The notes beneath the pieces were generated by a model. That model searched no databases. It saw only the letters and a list, made by a program, of their open reading frames with translations, and was not told where the DNA came from. DNA of 41,446 nt from an uncultured Sutterella sp. (lineage in GTDB: Bacteria > Pseudomonadota > Gammaproteobacteria > Burkholderiales > Burkholderiaceae_F). Location of the stretch: the NCBI GenBank assembly GCA_937943605.1, contig CALEAW010000067.1, positions 1 through 41,446 on the forward strand. The letters run 5' to 3'. The position numbers were made by a program, and so were the translations under genes. Position 1 is the stretch's first letter. The number at the start of each line of letters is the position of its first letter. Shown here piece after piece: positions 31,043-39,669 of the stretch.

Positions 31043-31654
31043 ATGCGTATCCGTTCTATTTCTAGTCACGCAAGCGTCTCGCTCATGGGAGCGATAAAAG
31101 ATGCCGTAGGTGCTTTCTGCCTCTTAACGTTGGCAACTGGTCTCATTTACCCCTTTGTCACAACGGGTGTAGCACAAAGCGTCATGCCAGATAAAGCAGC
31201 TGGCTCATTAGTGGTTCACCAAGAAAAAGTTATTGGCTCAGAACTGATTGCCCAAGACATGTCGAAGTTACCGTTCTTTCAAGCACGTCCTTCTGCAGCC
31301 AATTACGATGGCGCTTCTAGCAATGCCTCGAACTTAGGTCCGACGAACCCAGCGCTTCTTCAAAGCGTCAAAGACCGTATCGCCTATTGGCATAAGGCAA
31401 GGGGCGATCAGTCACCTGTTCCAACTGACCTTGTGACCACTTCTGGCTCGGGCTTAGACCCCCACATCAGTCGTGATGCTGCAATCTATCAAATTCCGAT
31501 TGTCGCTAAGCGCACTGGGATAAGCGAAACGACCTTACGTACCTTAGTAGATGAGCTTGAAACCTCCGGTCTTTTTGGTCGACATCACTATGTGAATGTT
31601 CTTCAACTTAATCTCCGCGTACAATCACTTGTAGCGTCCCAACTCTCTCATTAA
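31043..31654 (+). CDS. kdpC: Potassium-transporting ATPase subunit KdpC
   Basis: KdpC is a single-span subunit needed for assembly and high K+ affinity. From ATG 31043 (GGAG 8 nt upstream, within 13 nt of the kdpB stop) the product is 203 residues: helix about 15-38, then a soluble domain with FQARPSAANYDGASSNASNLGPTNP and SGSGLDPHISRDAA, both diagnostic. An upstream in-frame start inside kdpB is rejected. Confidence 0.93.
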   Translation: MRIRSISSHASVSLMGAIKDAVGAFCLLTLATGLIYPFVTTGVAQSVMPDKAAGSLVVHQEKVIGSELIAQDMSKLPFFQARPSAANYDGASSNASNLGPTNPALLQSVKDRIAYWHKARGDQSPVPTDLVTTSGSGLDPHISRDAAIYQIPIVAKRTGISETTLRTLVDELETSGLFGRHHYVNVLQLNLRVQSLVASQLSH

Positions 31655-31660
31655 CCTCTA

Positions 31661-31686
31661 AACCCCTGCCTACCCAGCAGGGTTTT
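31661..31686 (+). terminator. Hairpin with T-run between kdpC and kdpD
   Basis: CCCTGC (31664-31669) pairs with GCAGGG (31677-31682), followed by TTTT. It lies 15 nt before the kdpD ATG, so it may attenuate the regulatory genes relative to the pump genes. Confidence 0.5.
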
Positions 31687-31700
31687 CGCCTCCACACTTT

Positions 31701-34373
31701 ATGCAACACGACGAAGAAAGACGACCTGATCCTGATGCCCTCTTAAAGGTCGGACAAAAATCAACACGTGGGCGATTAAAACTTTTTTTAGGGGCTGCAC
31801 CTGGCGTAGGCAAAACTTTTGCCATGCTTACCGAAGCGCATGAGAAGCGTCGCGAAGGACTCGACGTCCTCATTGGTTGGGTTGACACACATGGTCGACG
31901 AGAAACGGCAGCGTTACTTAAAGGACTAGAAGTCTTACCTCGTCAAACCATGCAACGAGGTACGTTCACTACAGAGACCCTTGATATTGACGCCGTTATT
32001 CGTCGTCGTCCTGCCTTGGTCGTCATTGATGAGTTACCTCACTCCAATCCACCCAACGCACGTCATCTGAAGCGTTGGCAAGACATTGAAGACATCTTGG
32101 ACGTTGGTATTGACGTCTATAGTGCAATGAACATCCAGCACTTAGAAAGTCTCAACGACATGGTTGGGGCAATGACAGGTGTTGATGTCAAGGAAACAAT
32201 TCCTGATCGTTTTTTTGACGAAGCTGATGAAGTCCGTCTCGTAGACTTACCTCCAGACGACCTTTTGAAACGCCTTGAAGCGGGAAAAATCTATCTTCCA
32301 GGCTTTATTGAACGCGCAAAAAATCATTTTTTCCGAAAAGCCAATCTCATCGCGTTACGTGAACTATCGTTACGTTTGATGGCAGATCGCCTTGAAACGG
32401 AGATTCGCGAGCACCGTTCGCTCTCGACAGATCAGAGCGTACGCGATACATCCTTTGGTCTTTTATTAGTCATTGAGTCCCCTGACGCCCACGAAATCAT
32501 TCGAGAAGCTGGGCGATTGGCACGTTCACTAGCTGGTAATTGGCACGTTTTATGGTTAGATAAACCAGGTGAAAGTCGTAAACGACGCCGTGCCGCTGCC
32601 GAAACCCTTGCGTTTGCAGAAAGTCTCGGAGCTGTCACGGCCATGGTAACAGGACATTTTGGGCGAGAAGTCTCCGCTTATGCACGAGAGCATAACCTCT
32701 CCATGATTGCCTCTGCTGATACTGGACTCTATACGACCTACTGGCGTCGACGCGAATTACGCCGCCGTGCCCCAGAAGTCACCTTTGTCATTCTTTCTTC
32801 GACCGTTGGCAAAGAACCGCTTTCTGAACGCCTCTTAGCCACCTTACGCGCCCAAGACGAAGAAGTAACAGGGTACGCAATCACAAGCATAGTAACGATT
32901 CTACTTACAGGGCTTTTCTCACCACTGATCCCTTGGATCCAACCGACTAACTTTGCCATGTGCTACCTGTTGGTCTCTTTTATCGCAGCGATTCGTTACG
33001 GGCTCAAAACTGCTGCCTATGCCGTGGTGCTTTCGATCATTTGCTTTGACTTAGTTGCCGTTGAACCCTTAGGGTCCTTTGCAGTTTCTGACCTTCAGTA
33101 CGTCTTCACATTCTTCGTCATGCTCACTGTCGGGATTGTTGCAGCACGTCTCGTCGCTAAACGCGAAACCATTGCCCGTGAAGCACGTGAACGTGAAGCT
33201 CAGATGGGATTACTATATGAAACTGCCAGTGCTTTTGCAACGTATATGGATCGTGAAACACTTTACCGTCAAGCTCATGAAGTCCTTACAACATATCTTG
33301 ATATTGCGTTAGAAATTTGGGAACCTGATGAGGAAGAAGGATTCCGTCGCATGACCCGTGCTTTTGCGCAAGCGGATCCAGCACTTATGCGTCTTGCTGT
33401 GGATCACCAGCGCCCAGCAGGTCGAGCTACAACGACATTAGGCCAATCAGAATATCTATATGTTCCATTAAAGAGTTCCACAGGCGACGTTTTGGCCGTT
33501 GCCGTTCTTCGTCTTGAAAACAATGAACAATGGACCGATGCGCTATCGCGCCGTCTGATTGATGCTCTACTTACGCTTTTAGGACAAGCGATTGAACGTT
33601 TATCGAACCAAGATGAAGCGAGAGAATCACTCGCCAACCTTGAAAATGAACGCTTACGTCACTCGCTGGTACGCTCTCTCTCACATGATCTGAAGACACC
33701 TCTTACAACACTCACCTTGGGTGCAGAAAGTGTGCTTGAAAAACTCAAACGACGTGATCACGATGGTGCATTTGATGAAACCGTCCAACTCATTAAATCC
33801 TCAGAACGTATGTCTCGTCTTGTCACCAACATGCTGGACATGGCCAAACTACAGAGCGGTAGTTTTAAACCTAACATGGCGTTCTTCCCTGCTGACGAAC
33901 TCGTGAGTGGCGGTTTAGGTCTTCTCAAAGAACGCCTGCGTGACTTTAAACTTGATATCAAGCTACAACCAGACTGTCCCCTCCTTTTTGGTGATCAAGT
34001 GCTTCTTGAACGACTCCTCTTTAACCTTTTAGATAACGCGGTTAAATATTGTCCTTTCGGAAGTCGTATTGTCATTGAAATCACTCAGCGAAATCAGACG
34101 ATCATGGTTGCAGTTCATGATAATGGACCAGGTTTACCTGCAGGTGATCCTCAGAAATTGTTTGATCCTTTTAGACGCGGTCAAAAGGAAAGTAAGATTG
34201 CAGGGGTCGGTCTTGGGCTTGCGATTTGTCGTTCTATTGCTCGCGCTCATAACGCAGATCTGCTCGCTCTTCAATCCACAATGGGTGGCGCAAGCTTTAT
34301 CTTGATGCTCCCCTATGTCGAACCACCCGCCATGGATGACGAAGAGTCCATTCTTGCTCAACTTGAAGAATGA
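31701..34373 (+). CDS. kdpD: Osmosensitive K+ channel histidine kinase KdpD
   Basis: KdpD senses K+ limitation and osmotic state and phosphorylates KdpE. The 890-residue protein has the KdpD N-terminal domain with Walker A GAAPGVGKTF (31-40) and DELPHSN, a universal-stress-like domain (about 250-370), four helices (about 395-490), a GAF-like region, the phosphoacceptor H662 (SLSHDLKTPLTTL), N-box LLDNAVKYC and G-boxes DNGPGLP and GVGLGLAI. Length is typical. No clear ribosome site is visible before the ATG. Confidence 0.93.
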   Translation: MQHDEERRPDPDALLKVGQKSTRGRLKLFLGAAPGVGKTFAMLTEAHEKRREGLDVLIGWVDTHGRRETAALLKGLEVLPRQTMQRGTFTTETLDIDAVIRRRPALVVIDELPHSNPPNARHLKRWQDIEDILDVGIDVYSAMNIQHLESLNDMVGAMTGVDVKETIPDRFFDEADEVRLVDLPPDDLLKRLEAGKIYLPGFIERAKNHFFRKANLIALRELSLRLMADRLETEIREHRSLSTDQSVRDTSFGLLLVIESPDAHEIIREAGRLARSLAGNWHVLWLDKPGESRKRRRAAAETLAFAESLGAVTAMVTGHFGREVSAYAREHNLSMIASADTGLYTTYWRRRELRRRAPEVTFVILSSTVGKEPLSERLLATLRAQDEEVTGYAITSIVTILLTGLFSPLIPWIQPTNFAMCYLLVSFIAAIRYGLKTAAYAVVLSIICFDLVAVEPLGSFAVSDLQYVFTFFVMLTVGIVAARLVAKRETIAREAREREAQMGLLYETASAFATYMDRETLYRQAHEVLTTYLDIALEIWEPDEEEGFRRMTRAFAQADPALMRLAVDHQRPAGRATTTLGQSEYLYVPLKSSTGDVLAVAVLRLENNEQWTDALSRRLIDALLTLLGQAIERLSNQDEARESLANLENERLRHSLVRSLSHDLKTPLTTLTLGAESVLEKLKRRDHDGAFDETVQLIKSSERMSRLVTNMLDMAKLQSGSFKPNMAFFPADELVSGGLGLLKERLRDFKLDIKLQPDCPLLFGDQVLLERLLFNLLDNAVKYCPFGSRIVIEITQRNQTIMVAVHDNGPGLPAGDPQKLFDPFRRGQKESKIAGVGLGLAICRSIARAHNADLLALQSTMGGASFILMLPYVEPPAMDDEESILAQLEE

Positions 34374-34435
34374 ACACATGATAAAAGCGATACTAATCGC
34401 GTGATCACTCTCGACACACAAAAAGAGAAGAACAA

Positions 34436-35125
34436 ATGCAAAAACCCATTATCTTGATCGTTGAAGACGAAGACCATATCGCACGCGTCGTTAAATCGAG
34501 CCTTGAAGATGCGGGTTATGAGGTCTACCGCGCGCCAAGTCTCGCACAAGGACGCATCGAAGCAGCAACCCGTTCGCCGCAGCTCATCATTTTGGACTTA
34601 GGATTGCCTGATGGTGACGGGACTGACCTCATTCGTACCGTTCGCTCCTATAGCAACGCCCCCGTCATTATTTTGTCAGCCCGATCAGGAGACGAAGCCA
34701 AAGTCGAAGCTCTAGACCTGGGAGCCGATGACTTTATCGCCAAACCTTTTAGTATGACTGAACTTCTTGCGCGTGTTCGTGCACACTTACGTCGCGCAAC
34801 GACCATTAGCACAACAAACCCTAGCACCCAATTTTCATTTGGCGATGTGACGTGCGATTTAGCCCGTGGAATCGTGACTAAAAACGCTTCCGAAGTACAT
34901 TTAACCAAGCTCGAATTTCGCTTATTGTCCGCTTTAATTGCAGGACGAGGACGAGTACTCACTCATCGTCAGCTTTTAGCCGATGTCTGGGGCGCTGCAT
35001 ACGTTGAACATCCGCACTATCTTCGTCTTTATATGGCACGGTTGCGACAAAAGCTCGAAGATAATCCCGCTGCTCCCAAATACTTCATGACTGAAACTGG
35101 CATCGGTTACCGTCTCAAAGCTTAA
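34436..35125 (+). CDS. kdpE: KDP operon response regulator KdpE
   Basis: A 229-residue OmpR-family regulator: receiver (1-118) with E10/D11 acidic pocket, phosphoacceptor D54 (LIILDLGLPDGDG) and IAKPF, then a winged helix ending YFMTETGIGYRL, as in KdpE. It lies 62 nt after kdpD, with AGAGAAGA as a weak ribosome site. Its expected target is the T-rich repeat at 26904-26925. Confidence 0.93.
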   Translation: MQKPIILIVEDEDHIARVVKSSLEDAGYEVYRAPSLAQGRIEAATRSPQLIILDLGLPDGDGTDLIRTVRSYSNAPVIILSARSGDEAKVEALDLGADDFIAKPFSMTELLARVRAHLRRATTISTTNPSTQFSFGDVTCDLARGIVTKNASEVHLTKLEFRLLSALIAGRGRVLTHRQLLADVWGAAYVEHPHYLRLYMARLRQKLEDNPAAPKYFMTETGIGYRLKA

Positions 35126-35240
35126 CTAAACTTGCCAAGAAACTCTCGCTTTTGTAGAGCAAGGACGAGATACGCTCCCTTTTTGATCTAAACCACGCAC
35201 AAGCAAACTTTTCAACTCAAAACATCTCGAAAACTGGTGA

Positions 35241-35414
35241 ACTACTCAAGTACTCGTTGTAGAGGCATTGCAAATTAAGAACATGATGAAGAACCATCAT
35301 CTCGCCAGGTCAATAGGTGGCAAATTTTTCTGTCAAAGTGAATACAAGGCGAACCTTACCGTTCCAACGCAGACTTCGTTCCTTGCGAAGATTGGATTAT
35401 CTCAGTCTACGTAA
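35241..35414 (+). pseudogene. TnpB (IS200/IS605-type) fragment
   Basis: One frame reads VLVVEALQIKNMMKNHHLAR then SIGGKFFCQSEYKA before losing similarity and stopping at TAA (35412). The VVE-L-I--MMKNH-LA-SI and F--Q-EYKA pattern is that of the RuvC-region of TnpB/OrfB proteins. It is preceded by a stop and lacks the rest of the protein, so it is a relic. Confidence 0.55.
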
Positions 35415-35474
35415 TGAGAACCGAGGCACTCTTGGGTGTTTAGCTCTCGAGTGTTTAGGTGACGTGAACAAGAA

Positions 35475-36110
35475 CTGCTTTGTGAAAAGGACTATATCGG
35501 CAAGTTTTGTCCTCCCTCCAAAAACAAGGACATGTCTTGGAGCAACGATATTGTCCGTGTCGGCATCACTTGGACAGCTTGGAAAGTAGGTGAGCGCATG
35601 GGACTCTTAGAGGATCTCAGCACTGTTTTCAACAAAGAAACAGCACAAACGTTGCTTGCACTAACCATTTACAAACTTGATGGTGGCAGAGCCATTATGA
35701 ATTTTGAGGATTGGCTTTCTCAAGTCAGGCTTCCAAACATGGAGCCTATAGACGGCCGTAGACTCTCAGAAATACTCCAAACAGTCGATCACTCTTTGCT
35801 GGATAAATATTATCTGCGCCGTTACTAGAGAAGTTCGACAGCAACTAACACGCCATTAACTCTCTCCTTCGATAGCACGAGCATCTCTACCTATTCAACA
35901 ACTATCAAAAACGCTGCCTACAGATACGCCAAGCAAAATCCAGAATTGAAGCAAGTTACCTACATGGTGGTTTGCGATCATGAAACTGGCGACGTGGTAT
36001 ACGCGTATAGCTATGATGGCTCCATTAATGACAAAAACATTCTGTCAAGCATCTACTATCAGATGCAGAGTGTAGGTATCGATTTGACGAACAATATAGC
36101 GGGGGTTCAA
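35475..36110 (+). pseudogene. Central fragment of an IS1634/IS4-type transposase
   Basis: The frame reads KNKDMSWSNDIVRVGITW, IYKLDGGRAIMNFEDWLSQV and GRRLSEILQTVDHSLLDKYYL, meets an in-frame TAG (35826-35828), then continues PLTLSFDSTSISTYST ... LKQVTYMVVCDHETGDVVYAY and SINDKNILSSIYYQMQSVGI before degenerating near 36110. FDSTSISTYS carries the first catalytic Asp of the DDE fold. Both the stop and missing ends show it is inactive. It lies beside, and is cut by, the metQ terminator. Confidence 0.65.
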
Positions 36111-36112
36111 GG

Positions 36113-36149
36113 AGAAAAAGCCCGCGCTTACGACAAGAAGCACGGGCTT
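36113..36149 (-). terminator. Terminator of metQ
   Basis: AAGCCCGCGCTT (36118-36129) and AAGCACGGGCTT (36138-36149) pair with one mismatch. Read on the minus strand it ends in TTTTT. Confidence 0.8.
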
Positions 36150-36177
36150 AAAGCATCAAAAACGAGGCGTTGTTTGA

Positions 36178-36996
36178 TTAGAAGGCCGGAACAACGGCAC
36201 CCTTATATTCGGTTTCGATGAACGTCTTCACTTCAGCAGACGTCAAAGCAGCCTTCAACTTCTGAAGTTCTGGACGAACATCGTCACCCGTACGGATAGC
36301 GATGATGTTGGCGTACGGAGAATCCTTCGATTCGATAGCGATCGCATCCTTCAACGGATTGAGGTTGGCACCCAAAGCGTAGTTGGAATTGATCACTGCA
36401 AGCGCCACGTCGTCAAGCGAACGGGGCAACTGAGCAGCCTCCACTTCAACGAACTTCACCTTCTTGGGATTTTCAACCACATCACCCACCGTGGCCATCA
36501 CACCAGCTTCCGGACGAACCTTGATCAAACCAGCCGTTTCGAGCACCTTAAGGGCACGACCGCCGTTCGTCGGGTCATTCGGGATCGCAACCTTGGCGCC
36601 TTCAGCCACATCAGCGACGTTCTTCACCTTGTTGGAATAAACGCCCATCGGCTCGATATGAACAGCTACCAAGCTCGTGAGCTTGAGACCACGATCCTTC
36701 GCAAAGGCATCGAGGTACGGCTGATGCTGGAAGAAGTTGGCGTCGATTTCCTTATCGGCCAAAGAAAGATTAGGCTTGATGTAGTCAGAGAATTCGATCA
36801 CTTTGAGCGTAATGCCGTCCTTCTTCAACTGAGGCGCGACCAAATTCAAAAGGTCAGCATGGGGCACTGGGCTAGCACCCACGGTCAACGTCGTACCAGC
36901 ATCACCCTTCGGGGCTTCAGCCTTATCACCACAACCAGCGAGACCAACAGCAAGACCAGCAGCAAGACAAACGGACGCAAAAAGCTTAAGTTTCAT
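36178..36996 (-). CDS. metQ: Methionine-binding lipoprotein MetQ
   Basis: A NlpA/MetQ-type substrate-binding lipoprotein for D/L-methionine ABC uptake. The 272-residue protein has a signal peptide with lipobox LAGC (C22), then TLTVGASPVPHADLLNLVAP, EFSDYIKPN, DANFFQHQPYLDAFAKD, HIEPMGVYS, IPNDPTNGGRAL and NSNYALGANL, all characteristic. AAGGTGA precedes the ATG. The ATPase (MetN) and permease (MetI) genes are not in the window, so it is either an orphan or served by components elsewhere. The binding specificity is inferred from family. Confidence 0.9.
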   Translation of the reverse strand: MKLKLFASVCLAAGLAVGLAGCGDKAEAPKGDAGTTLTVGASPVPHADLLNLVAPQLKKDGITLKVIEFSDYIKPNLSLADKEIDANFFQHQPYLDAFAKDRGLKLTSLVAVHIEPMGVYSNKVKNVADVAEGAKVAIPNDPTNGGRALKVLETAGLIKVRPEAGVMATVGDVVENPKKVKFVEVEAAQLPRSLDDVALAVINSNYALGANLNPLKDAIAIESKDSPYANIIAIRTGDDVRPELQKLKAALTSAEVKTFIETEYKGAVVPAF

Positions 36997-37544
36997 GATT
37001 TTTCACCTTAGATTTCGAGAGATTTTTGACGAAGACTTCCGCTGCGATCAGAACATTGACGAGATAGATGACTGACTGGAGAGGATCCAGTGTTCGATCA
37101 GCTAGCTTTTGTTGGAAGTCCTTGCCGGTTCCCGCGGATCCGGCGATGGTTCATTTATGCCTCGCTAGTTCCCACGGTTCTAGCGACGGTTTTGTCATTC
37201 TACATGAATCTGGCGTTTTTTTGCCTAATGCGTTTTGCTTATAGCGTCGCTTTCAAACCGCACCCACGAAGTAATACCGTTTTTTGTATCGCACAATGAT
37301 CCTGTAAAAACACCCATCCAAACCCTCTCAAACAAGCACCCGTATTGCGTTTGACGATTACTGATTAACGGATTTTACAGGATCACGAACACTGATTTAT
37401 GTTCCATTTTTATTCGAAATCAGATGTTCTGCAATTATTCTATCGACAACAATTAAGTTATGCATACTTAATCTAAATCGAGCTTCACGTCTCTACGTGC
37501 CTCGTCATTCTTTGGATCGATAGATAAATTGTGAGAGATTTGCC
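36997..37544. other. 548-bp intergenic region with several inverted repeats
   Basis: No convincing gene. It contains ACTGGA/TCCAGT (37075-37091), CGCTAG/CTAGCG around 37163-37185 and the longer pair at 37297-37385. A hydrophobic plus-strand frame (37090-37299) with a GTG start is not supported. Confidence 0.45.
37297..37385. repeat. 13-bp inverted repeats bounding an 89-bp segment
   Basis: TGATCCTGTAAAA (37297-37309) and TTTTACAGGATCA (37373-37385) are perfect inverted copies with 63 bp between them. No target-site duplication is evident at the edges. It resembles a miniature inverted-repeat element or a pair of operator sites. Confidence 0.55.
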
Positions 37545-37985
37545 ATGACAAAATACATTTCACCGTTCGAAAGCATAATGCGCCAACTACTTCCTACGCC
37601 ATCCGAAAAATTGATGAATCGGTTGCGATATCTCGAACGCACTTCACTCCCGCAAACGTTATCAGGTCTCCAAAAGCACGGTGTCAATCCAAGCACCATT
37701 AAAGCCCTTCGCCGTGTGCGTACAGCAAGCCAAGTCCCCGAATGTGTGTTTACGACGGTTGTCGTCGATCAACTGTTTGAACTCATGGATTTAGATTACG
37801 AAGCGCAAGAAAGTGTCTGCCTTTATCTAGACCGAAAGTTACGCAACACGCAAAGTGCAGTGATTTGTAAAGCCGTTCAAGCCGTCCTCAAGCGCAACCT
37901 CTCTCGGATCGCCGCAAGCGAACCCGAGCCTAAAACGAGTTCGCGCAAGCGTCGAGTTCGTCAGGCCGAACTCAAAGCCGCCTAA
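37545..37985 (+). CDS. Hypothetical protein, helical with basic tail
   Basis: A 146-residue protein, not recognised. It appears all-helical (MNRLRYLERTSLPQTLSGLQ, VVVDQLFELMDLDYEAQESV) and ends in a strongly basic tail (SSRKRRVRQAELKAA), which could bind nucleic acid. There is no signal peptide or membrane helix. A GAGAG stretch lies before the ATG. Its stop is immediately followed by the stop of the convergent lipoprotein gene, and its likely terminator lies inside that gene. Confidence 0.6.
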   Translation: MTKYISPFESIMRQLLPTPSEKLMNRLRYLERTSLPQTLSGLQKHGVNPSTIKALRRVRTASQVPECVFTTVVVDQLFELMDLDYEAQESVCLYLDRKLRNTQSAVICKAVQAVLKRNLSRIAASEPEPKTSSRKRRVRQAELKAA

Positions 37986-38519
37986 TCAAGGTTGATCAGC
38001 CTTCACAATCTGACCTTCATCTTTTATAGCGACTTGTGCTCGTTGACCAAGTCGCTTTTGGCTTTGGGTTAAAAGCTGCAATGTGTATTCGGCCACATTA
38101 TCAAATGTGAGCGCACCACCTTGACCAGTTCGACCCGAGGCCTGAATCCCTGGGATGCTATTTTCAAAAGTCTGGAAACGGATCGCGGTCATCACAACCC
38201 CGTCATTATCTATACGATAGTCGACAACAAATGAGCAAGCCTGAGGCCCTTCGCCCGGCTCAAGCAATCGCGGCAGACTGCCAAAACGCGTGACGCCAGT
38301 CACAAGCGACTTCACAAGCACTTCACTCTGAATCTCGTCATTGTGAATAAAGCAAACCACCGACATATCAACCGGGCGCTTCATGGCGTCCGCAGGTATC
38401 GCCTCAGCAAACCCATGCGTTGGCGTCGTTTGACAACCCGTAAGGGCTAGCGCAACCAATCCTCCCATAATGATTGGCGCTAAACGCGTGGCGTGACGAG
38501 AAAAAGGAAATGCAGTCAT
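37986..38519 (-). CDS. Putative lipoprotein of unknown function
   Basis: A 177-residue protein with a signal peptide and lipobox LTGC (C29). The mature region is soluble and contains two cysteines (VVCFIH and ACSFVV), so a periplasmic disulfide is possible. A similar LTGCQT lipobox occurs in the 7754-8161 lipoprotein, but the mature parts are not obviously related. No family recognised. It converges on the 37545 gene with zero bases between the stop codons. Confidence 0.7.
   Translation of the reverse strand: MTAFPFSRHATRLAPIIMGGLVALALTGCQTTPTHGFAEAIPADAMKRPVDMSVVCFIHNDEIQSEVLVKSLVTGVTRFGSLPRLLEPGEGPQACSFVVDYRIDNDGVVMTAIRFQTFENSIPGIQASGRTGQGGALTFDNVAEYTLQLLTQSQKRLGQRAQVAIKDEGQIVKADQP
38028..38059 (+). 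terminator. Plus-strand terminator inside the 3' end of the convergent gene
   Basis: AGCGACTTG (38028-38036) pairs with CAAGTCGCT (38048-38056), then TTTT. It would end the 37545-37985 transcript about 40 nt after its stop while also encoding part of the minus-strand lipoprotein. Confidence 0.65.
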
Positions 38520-38830
38520 TAGTCAAAAGTCTAAAGATGGAAGGAGTCATAGTAGCAGACAAATCTCAATCGAGTGTGCTTTTTCGACACTGTGTCAAAC
38601 ACTTAGCCTCAACAATCACTTTAGCAATTGAGTCTTTTCACTTAGGTTTCATGCGTTAGAACGAACTTCGATTCAATTTTCTGCGTTTCGCAGTATTTAA
38701 GTCTTTCTCACAACACGGCAACAAGCTAAAATAAAACGATAATCGAGTGAAAACTGTGTGAATGCATCGTTTTTCGATGTTCGGCACGCTCATCACTCAT
38801 CATCCGTTTATAAACTCATAGGATTCCACC
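38520..38830. other. 311-bp divergent promoter region
   Basis: It lies between the lipoprotein (minus) and the FixJ-like regulator (plus). A perfect GACAC-T-GTGTC palindrome is at 38586-38596, and an AT-rich stretch with TAAAAT (38727-38732) could be a -10. Nothing firmer is visible. Confidence 0.4.
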
Positions 38831-39460
38831 GTGATCGATCCCGCAAAGCAAGATAAGCCGTTGATCCGAGTCATCGATGATGATGACGCCATGCGTAATT
38901 CCTGGGCCTTCCTCATTGAAGGTGAAGGCTGGGACGTCAAGACCTATCCTGACGCCATTACGTATCTTTCTTCTAACGACTTCATTCGCCCGGGCTGCCT
39001 CTTGTTAGACGTTCGTATGCCGCATATGTCTGGCCTCGAACTCCAATTGAAGCTCCGCGAAGTTGGTTGCGATTTGCCGATTATTTTCATTTCGGGTCAC
39101 GGCGACATTGACATGGCTGTCAACACGCTCAAGGCTGGCGCCATGGACTTCTTGCAAAAGCCAGTTGACGATCAGCGTCTCCTGCAGGCCATCGAAAACG
39201 CAGTCTCTAGCAACCTCGCCGTTCGTCGTAACTTTGCTGAAGTCGCAGATTTCCGTAGCCGTCTTGAACAGCTCACCCAACGTGAACGTGAAGTGATTCG
39301 TATGGTGGCTCAGGGTTATTCGAATAAGGAAGTTGCCCGCGAATTTGGCATTTCTGAAAAAACCGTTCAGGTTCACCGCGGCTCTGCCTACCGTAAACTT
39401 GATCTCCACAACGCTGCTGAAATCGCACGTCTTTTACTTCTTTCAGGCGATCCGCTCTAA
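38831..39460 (+). CDS. FixJ/TtrR-like response regulator
   Basis: A 209-residue regulator of the FixJ group: receiver with acidic cluster IDDDDAM (D17-D19), phosphoacceptor Asp in CLLLDVRMPHMSG, the FISGHGD and LQKPVDD segments, a linker helix and a LuxR-type helix-turn-helix (LTQREREVIRMVAQGYSNKE, SEKTVQVHRG). It starts with GTG at 38831, AGGA lying 7 nt upstream. No histidine kinase is nearby, so its signal is unknown; relatives control respiratory or tetrathionate genes. Confidence 0.88.
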   Translation: MIDPAKQDKPLIRVIDDDDAMRNSWAFLIEGEGWDVKTYPDAITYLSSNDFIRPGCLLLDVRMPHMSGLELQLKLREVGCDLPIIFISGHGDIDMAVNTLKAGAMDFLQKPVDDQRLLQAIENAVSSNLAVRRNFAEVADFRSRLEQLTQREREVIRMVAQGYSNKEVAREFGISEKTVQVHRGSAYRKLDLHNAAEIARLLLLSGDPL

Positions 39461-39480
39461 TCCAAAAGAAGTAGATTTCA

Positions 39481-39510
39481 AAAACCCGCTTGTCAAACCA
39501 GGCGGGTTTT
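39481..39510 (+). terminator. Intrinsic terminator of the FixJ-like gene
   Basis: AAAACCCGC (39481-39489) pairs with GCGGGTTTT (39502-39510). Confidence 0.85.
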
Positions 39511-39552
39511 GCATTTTGTGACGTTGTGGCACCAAATAATTGCACATTTTGT

Positions 39553-39582
39553 CTGACCAACAGCAACATTTTGAGGCATACT
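39553..39582 (+). promoter_or_regulatory. Possible fhs promoter
   Basis: CTGACC (39553-39558) and CATACT (39577-39582), 18 bp apart, match -35/-10 consensus at four of six positions each. This would start transcription near 39590, giving a leader of about 135 nt. Confidence 0.35.
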
Positions 39583-39599
39583 TGCCACACTTGCCATTC

Positions 39600-39669
39600 G
39601 GGATGGACGTGGTTGTCAGGGTTGAACTCCCTTTTTAGGTTTGAGTCCCCGCGCCAGCGTTAGCATCCC
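39600..39669 (+). other. Potentially structured leader RNA upstream of fhs
   Basis: GGGATG (39600-39605) pairs with CATCCC (39664-39669). Inside, ACG/CGT and TGG/CCA extend the stem with small bulges, enclosing a further GGG/CCC hairpin. The architecture suggests a folded 5' leader. It does not match the riboswitch cores I can recall (ZTP, THF, SAM, glycine). Confidence 0.35.

Noticed and set aside
35829..36221. Intact small gene in the region after the TAG stop
   Set aside because: It is in the same frame as the preceding transposase fragment and carries the DDE-region motif, so it is the continuation of one broken gene.
36997..37060. SAM-responsive riboswitch upstream of metQ
   Set aside because: No conserved SAM riboswitch core recognised between the metQ start and the repeats further upstream.
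37090..37299. GTG-started hydrophobic frame of 69 codons
   Set aside because: The start lies in a hairpin, composition is irregular and no family is recognised.
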